Of a DNA stretch of 64,000 nt, positions 58,295-64,000 are shown one piece after another. This stretch comes from Clonostachys chloroleuca (taxonomy: Eukaryota; Ascomycota; Sordariomycetes; Hypocreales; Bionectriaceae): the NCBI GenBank assembly GCA_037952775.1, contig JBANAY010000003.1, forward strand, positions 620,001 through 684,000, read 5' to 3'. How positions within the stretch are numbered: position 1 is the first letter of the stretch; the number at the start of each line of letters is the position of its first letter. The notes under the pieces are model-generated. The model was given only the letters and a program-made list of their open reading frames with translations. It made no database searches and was not told the DNA's origin. A program made the translations under genes and the position numbers.

Positions 58295-58710
58295 GGGGAT
58301 CGCTGCTATCTCGGTTTGATCTTTTCATTCGTATGAGGTTACTTTAATGGAATCTCGTTTGTCCTCTGTTCATATCGCTTCCTTGTCGAGTTGATCTACA
58401 GGGTGTTCGTGCTAGATCGGGGTGCTAGCCAGTCGTTTTAGTTAATCCTAATTCGCGACATGATCATTCCACCTAATCAATCCTTGCGGCTGTTCCAAAA
58501 TGGAATAAAACATCTTCATGGGCTGATCTCTTTCTTTATGCTATGTTAGGATTGCAGAATCATCCTCATTCGAACAGAAATAACAAACCAGATCATCGAA
58601 CGATGGACAACGGTCTCATCATGAAATTCTATTGATTTATCGTGAAATATCAGTCTATTCCTCTACTTTCTAGTGGTCTAAGTACCTCCTCGCAACTCAA
58701 AAGCAGATCC
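58295..58710. other. intergenic between convergent genes
   Basis: 416 bases of 3' flanks of the SDR and the FMN dehydrogenase. No feature is visible. Confidence 0.55.
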
Positions 58711-60379
58711 TTAGTTGCTGGTGGGGACAATGTAAACGTCACGCTCAAGAGCGCGAGTGTTGAGCTTTCGCACTGTTAGCGGAATCTTCGTTTACTAATA
58801 CTATCGTTTACTTACAATGCTAATTGGAATGTTGTGGAAATCAGTGACACCAACTTGGGCAGCATCGTTATAGATCTCAGTGTTGATGAGGCTGATGGCC
58901 TTGTTAACACCGTCTTTTCCGTAGATGTTAGAGTGGAGGAATCTATGATCATATTAGCAATCATCCTCAATCACCGTAACTACACAGAAAGTTCCCTTAC
59001 GGTCGTCCCATGCCAACAGCTTTGACTCCGAGAGCCAACAGCTTGACAACATCATCTCCGTAACGGATACCGCTGTCAGCAAGAACCTCAATCTGCTTGA
59101 AGACCTCGGGGGCGTTGTGGTGAATCTCAAAGGCGATCTCGAGAGGGGAGGGCGAGTAGTCGACCTGGCGGCCACCGTGGTTGGACAGCATGATGGCGGG
59201 GACGCCCTTCTCAACAGCCTTCTTAGCATCTTCGACGGTGGTGATACCCTTGAGAATGATAGGCAGCGAGGTATGGTTCTTCATCTCCTCATACAAATCC
59301 CACTGCATCAAGTCAGCAAAAGGATCAGTCAGACCCGAAAGGGCTAGAAAATCAAGGGGGTCAACGTACGTCAAGAACTGCAGCCTGAAGACGGCTGACA
59401 GAAGAAGAATAGCGAGCAGCGCGCTGACGGCTGGATGTCGCGGGAGCATCGATAGTCCAAACCAAAGCCTTGGCATTGTTTGCCTCAGCACGCTGGAAGA
59501 TGTCCCAGACGGCATCATGATCGTCAGTAGCGTAGAACTGATCCGTAAGTTAGTACACCTGTCATAGCCAAACCGACCGGAAGTTACGAGACTTACCTGT
59601 TGGAAAGTGACCTGGGGGCCATTCAGAGTGTTGTTGTGCTTTCTTTTCTGCTCGCCAATTTCCTCGATGGTCTTGTTGGCGTAGTACGCAGCCTATGATC
59701 GAACGTGGTGGTCAGCAACGTGCCAAGCACAAAATAGGAGCGGTGAAACTTACCATATAGAGAATGTTGTTCTCTGCAGCAGCATCAACAAAGTTGAGCT
59801 CACCGGCGGGGTCACCATAGCCGGCACGAGCAGCAGGCGAGATGAAGATCGGGGAGCTGAAGTTGTATCCCAAAATGGTCACTCTGCAATGATACGTCAG
59901 CGTTTAGTTGCAACATAGTTGTGACGGTAATCATACCCCATGGTCTCATTCAGACCAGTAATGCCAGCGAGCTGGTGAGGGCGAAGGCGTGCCTTCTCCC
60001 AGACGGCCAAATTGTTTCGGTAAGCTAAGATCGGAAATCTAGTTAGACTTCTTGCTATATCGCGTTCAATCAGCAATTATCACTCACCCCACTCGCTACC
60101 GGCACCAACACGGTAGAACGAGTACTGATCGTGTGAGAGCGTCTGGCGTGCGGCGAAGTCGAAGTCAGGAATGCCCTGGATATCGGCAAGATCAGGGCGT
60201 GTGCCAGCAGTCCAGCCCTTCTTCTGCAGATACTCCTCGAATCCAGTGTCAGGCTCATTCTGGACTTTCCACGAGTGAGTTAGCATTAAAGCCACGTATT
60301 AATGATTTTTAAGAGAATTCTTACAAACTTCCCATGCCAAGGCGCTCGTGGCGAGCTGAAGCAAGGTGAAAGCACGCAT
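58711..60379 (-). CDS. secreted FMN-dependent alpha-hydroxy-acid dehydrogenase/oxidase
   Basis: Nine minus-strand exons (60379-60325, 60264-60088, 60024-59937, 59883-59754, 59692-59597, 59537-59370, 59302-59001, 58942-58812, 58772-58711) encode 402 aa. A signal peptide (MRAFTLLQLATSALA) is followed by WEVFQNEPDTGFEEYL. Family blocks are SFYRVGAGSEW|AYRNNL, VTILGYNFSSPIFISPAARAG, ALVWTIDAPA, IILKGITTVEDA, the catalytic SNHGGRQVD (His and Arg) and DSGIRYGDDVVKLLALGVKAVGMGRP|FLHS. This is the (S)-2-hydroxy-acid oxidase/L-lactate dehydrogenase TIM-barrel family; no cytochrome b2 domain precedes it, so it is not flavocytochrome b2. It oxidises lactate or a related 2-hydroxy acid to the oxo acid. 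The last intron (58773-58811) is only 39 nt; using the stronger donor 5 nt earlier would give a different, longer C-terminus, so the tail is uncertain. Confidence 0.9.
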
Positions 60380-63328
60380 GTTGACTGTGTGAGCGTATGG
60401 CTAAGGAATGAATATGATCCCGGCTCCCGTCCTCGGAATGAGTGAATGACTTGTGAAGCGGTGACTAGAACCAAAGGATCGGCAGGTCATTACTATATAA
60501 CAGAATTCAAAGGTGAGCCTTGCACACAAGGACCCATTTGACAGCACCGATGACGACGTCGTAATCCTTGTCCCAACAATCTGGATATTGCCTCCCTGCC
60601 CCGGCAATTGGAAACAGGGCTCAGGGAGTCAAAAAGACCAGGGTGTGGCTGCAATGTGTGCTCGTCCCGACATTTTCAAAAGGAAATAAGAGATCTCAGA
60701 CTCATTCCGTAACACAACTGCCTCATAGGGAACGGGAGCTCCTGTCAATGGGATTAATCAGGCATTAGTCGTCTGGAGGACTGTGGATTCCAGCTGCCGA
60801 ATGCCGAGCGCTGTACATATTTGACTGCTCAGGCTTAGGTTGAAGGCGATGATCCCGGTGAGCATAATCCGCACTACGTTTGATACTTTTCCGTCCCTGT
60901 TTCATCTTATCCTCATCTTTATTGGGCATAGAGATCTGACAAAACGGGTATCACGATGGTTATCCGAGCATACTTGAGTCTCATCATTTTGAGTCTAAAT
61001 CTTTCAAGTATCGTAGCCCAATCTGAGAACTCTACTTGCAAAAGCAAACAATTTTTAAAGCACGCGATTCAATTTCACTCTTGATGAATTCCTATGTTAT
61101 CTGCCAGTCAGCCGCCAGAGAGGGAATTACAAGGAAATAACAATGATTCCGTTCCTCCTACCCACAAATGTAATATCAGAGACCAAAGGTGTTGAATAAA
61201 TATCCGCGGTCTTATGCACCCACTCTTGGTCGTTTCAAGGCTCTGCTCCTGGCTTATCAATCGTTATTCAGCGAGATTTGATCGTTTGTTCTCCAATCCC
61301 CCACTGCCGCCCCTCTAGAGCCACAAGTAATCACAATGAGGCTCCATAACGCGCCATGCCAACGATGGAATTCTCTCCAAGTTTGGACTTGGAGACCATT
61401 CCCGCCCGCGCGGTGGGAGGAAAGGTGTTCTTGAGCCAAGACTAATCTCTCGATCGGCCCATTCTGCTTCTATCAATATTCCCGTGAGGCAATTATCGCT
61501 CTACGAGCAATCATCTTCGGGAGAATCATTGCTGCTGGTAAGGATCGGATAGATCGGAAGAGGCGACATCCTGCGCAATGACCAATGTGGGGCCGTAATC
61601 GGTGGCTCACCTTCTTCAAACAGAAGTGCGACATATTCTCAGGTTTCGAAGCGACTCGGACAAAGGACCTTGAAGGCCAAGCGTTGCTGGCCCACAGCTT
61701 ATTATGAGCTAACTTGCCTTTCATCGTGCAGGCTTGCAAGTTTTTGAACCAAAATAAGTCAATAGCTTGCCTTCATGACGTAGGAGTGCGTGCCGTTAAT
61801 GATGAGATACTCATGAACGTCCAAGCCAGACCCTTCGCTTTTCTATATACGAATTCATGTCCAACCTTGTTTGTTCGACGTAGGTGGATACCCTCGATAA
61901 GGCCTGCTCTTGTGTCATATGCCAGTGCATTGACTAGAGACTAAACTCCTAGCATGAAAAAAAGAAACCAGATCTCAGACCTTTGATCAAAAATGTCACT
62001 GCTTTCTTTCCACTCGAGGTTTGTCTCCATCCAATGCGATCCCTCCCAGCTCAACACAATCTATGTCCACCATAAGTAAAATGAAATGCAACTGTGGCTT
62101 CATGAGAATATTCTCAAACTGACTGTTGTGATAGAGTTATCAATAGATGAGGTTATTCGAAACCATATGTCTAGCCCAGAATTAAGCTCCCAACGCATAC
62201 AGCGATCAAGGCTCCCAGTCAGCTGACGCGGCCTCCATGATGGTAAGTTTATTTGTTTACCGCTCTTGTTCTCTACTTCCATGGACTAAGGAATGCTGAA
62301 TAGCTTTGTGTTTGTCTAATTCTGTATATCTATGTAATCTTTCCACAAGCCGTGCCAAACCTCAAGCTCGCCATGCGAAAGGCATCCGCATTAGCCAGTT
62401 CGAGTTTCCCTAGACGCAAAGTTAACTTTAGGCCAAGAACAGATCTCTCAGGTAGACATCTTGATCTAACAATCTCCGGGTCGTGGAGAGTGATCATCAA
62501 AACTACCCGTTCCTCTAGTGGGAAATGTAGAGTACGAGCTTGAGTTGCTGCACACAGGCGTATTATCCAATGTAGCTGTGAATCATGCGCAAGGTGGCCA
62601 TCGCCATTTTCCATTAGGCCACGTTAGTTCTTGTAGTTATTGGAGCGTGTTCAATACTGCTGTAGCATTCGTTATTGTGCTAGGTTTATCAGCCATTAAT
62701 AATAAGTATTCAACGGTCAAGTGCGTTCTTACATTTCTTCCTTTGAAAATCATCTCCGCGGACATGCACAGATGCTACCCTCACTGACACAATGAAGCCT
62801 TTTTTTGAGCACATGAGGCAACAAAGTAGAACCGCATCGGCCGTGATAGGTGCGTGTTCAATCCGCGTTGTGCGGCGACTTGAGCGCCGCAACCGCCGCA
62901 GGTGCCGCAGCCCACTCCGGACGTCAGCTGGTACTGCATTGATGTAGCTGTAGGTTGAAATAAGCTGAAGTATTGATTTCTATTCGTCCCAGAAAACGCC
63001 ATATAATTTGTAAGCGCGCCCTTGGAACGTCTCCGATGTCACTCTGCATGCTGAGTTGTGCCTAATTAGGATTGCCACTCAATCTTCAGTGTAGAAGCCA
63101 ACGACTATCTCCCAGGGTAAGAATATACACCAGAAAAAGATCGAAGCTCAGGGAAATTCAGGCCATGTTGTCATGACCGAATGATATCACCGATTGCACC
63201 ACCATTATCACCAATTTTCAACTATATAGCCATGGCTCTTGGACGCTTGTTCCTGAGAACGGACATCTGCAATCACAACAAAACCAATCCGTATTGAATC
63301 AAACAATTTACATCCTCAAGACACGAAT
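60380..63328. other. long gene-poor intergenic region
   Basis: 2.9 kb between divergent genes. A TATATAG element near 60490 (minus strand) is a plausible core promoter for the FMN dehydrogenase. ORFs at 61257-61944 and 62330-63002 have no recognised domain; the Gly/Cys-rich one (62781-63002) lacks a signal peptide. Nothing else can be supported. Confidence 0.5.
63222..63229 (+). promoter_or_regulatory. TATA box of alpha/beta hydrolase gene
   Basis: CTATATAG about 105 bp upstream of the hydrolase start codon at 63329. Confidence 0.5.
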
Positions 63329-64000
63329 ATGTCCAACATAATATCATATGTCTCCTCGGTGGATGCGGGCGGCTCCAACATGTTTTACCGCTATGCTGCG
63401 CCTACCAACGAGCCTGAAGGCACAATCCTGCTGCTCCACGGATTTCCGTCTTCCTCTCACCAGTTTCGGAACCTTATACCTCGACTAGCTGGTCGTGGTT
63501 ACAAGGTCATCGCGCCTGATCTGCCAGGGTACGGCTTCACCACTGTCCCTGACGGCTACAACTATACCTTTGCCGACATCGCCGCAACCATAGAGCTCTT
63601 CGTGTCTGCGCTTCTACTCCAGAAAATCGCAATTTATATCTTCGACTATGGCGCCCCAACTGGGCTTCGATATGCTCTAAACAATCCCGACAATGTTGTG
63701 GCCATCATAAGCCAGAATGGAAATGCCTACGTTGAGGGTTTTGGAACGAAGTTCTGGGCTCCGATCAGGAAGTATTGGGAGACTGGATCTATCCAGGATC
63801 GCAACGCACTCCAGGGCGCCCTTGAGCTTGACTCCATCACCTGGCAGTATACCAATGGCTCGCCCCATCCGGAGAAGATCCAACCCGAGAGCTACTGGCT
63901 GGACCATGCACTAGTGGAGCGCGAGGGCAACCGAGATATCCAGCTGGATCTGCTCTACGATTACCGCAAGAATATCGACCTCTACCCCGCTTTCCAGGAA
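63329..64000 (+). CDS. alpha/beta hydrolase (epoxide hydrolase/dehalogenase-like), 3' end outside window
   Basis: An open reading frame from the ATG at 63329 to the right edge, 224 codons with no stop, so the gene is partial. TILLLHGFPSSSHQFRNLIP carries the HG oxyanion motif, and VIAPDLPGYGFT is the usual block after strand 4. The nucleophile elbow region reads YIFDYGAPTGLRYAL; in this subfamily the Asp of DYGAP takes the nucleophile position, as in epoxide hydrolases and haloalkane dehalogenases. The cap-domain part follows (ISQNGNAYVEGFGTKFW, SPHPEKIQPESYW). The missing C-terminus should contain the catalytic His and acid residue. It may hydrolyse an epoxide, ester or halide; substrate unknown. 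A TATA box lies about 105 bp upstream. Confidence 0.9.
   Translation, partial: MSNIISYVSSVDAGGSNMFYRYAAPTNEPEGTILLLHGFPSSSHQFRNLIPRLAGRGYKVIAPDLPGYGFTTVPDGYNYTFADIAATIELFVSALLLQKIAIYIFDYGAPTGLRYALNNPDNVVAIISQNGNAYVEGFGTKFWAPIRKYWETGSIQDRNALQGALELDSITWQYTNGSPHPEKIQPESYWLDHALVEREGNRDIQLDLLYDYRKNIDLYPAFQE

Noticed and set aside
62781..63002. Small Gly/Cys-rich ORF (GVGCGTCGGCG)
   Set aside because: No signal peptide, irregular cysteines and no start context; chance ORF in GC-rich patch.
1..64000. CRISPR array, bacterial operons, rRNA or complete tRNA genes
   Set aside because: The DNA is fungal; no regular spaced repeats, rRNA-like blocks or complete tRNA cloverleafs were seen on reading both strands.

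Overview
The window is genomic DNA from a filamentous ascomycete. The coding genes are split by short GT-AG introns (about 39 to 122 nt, mostly 45-70), and the families are typical of Pezizomycotina: LaeA-like methyltransferases, Zn(II)2Cys6 regulators, Pth11/rhodopsin-type membrane proteins, a cutinase, GPI-anchored Ser/Thr-rich wall proteins, and a HeLo/NACHT/ankyrin NLR. The carbohydrate-active and cutin-degrading content suggests a plant-associated or saprotrophic Sordariomycete. That placement is inference; the species cannot be read from the window. Gene models were built by hand from splice signals and reading-frame continuity. There is no transcript evidence.

Layout. 0.2-7.1 kb (+): LaeA-like methyltransferase, plant-type O-methyltransferase and a secreted GH95 alpha-L-fucosidase. 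7.2-12.2 kb (-): an uncharacterised four-TM protein with a large glycosylated ectodomain, a small GPI protein and an Old Yellow Enzyme-type oxidoreductase. 12.2-15.3 kb: gene-free. 15.3-21.7 kb (+): Zn2Cys6 regulator, secreted berberine-bridge-type FAD oxidase and a decayed GH16 glycosidase. 22.5-31.3 kb: rhodopsin-domain membrane protein (-), CHK/EcKL-like kinase (+), cutinase (-), F-box protein (-). 32.9-39.0 kb: SDR and NmrA-like reductase (+) facing a Zn2Cys6 regulator (-), with an AT-rich, RIP-like relic between the reductases. 39.6-43.1 kb (+): Cys-rich GPI protein and an ankyrin protein. 46.2-51.6 kb (-): secreted amidase-signature protein and a 12-exon MFS allantoate/pantothenate-type permease. 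52.7-56.6 kb (-): a broken HeLo-NACHT-ankyrin-ZZ NLR. 57.2-64 kb: SDR (+), secreted FMN-dependent alpha-hydroxy-acid dehydrogenase (-), and an alpha/beta hydrolase that runs off the right edge.

How the genes may work together. Two groups look like small metabolic neighbourhoods: OYE, Zn2Cys6 and BBE oxidase (10.8-20.1 kb), and SDR, NmrA and Zn2Cys6 (32.9-39.0 kb). The promoters of the second group share TCCGA-type half-sites, including a perfect inverted repeat. There is no PKS, NRPS or terpene synthase in the window, so no canonical biosynthetic cluster can be claimed. The fucosidase, the cutinase and the decayed GH16 point to extracellular plant-polymer degradation.

Most notable signals: the NLR carrying an in-frame stop, a frame change and a degenerate P-loop; the GH16 relic with a changed catalytic residue; a 7-nt microexon in the permease; and a GC-AG intron in the LaeA-like gene.
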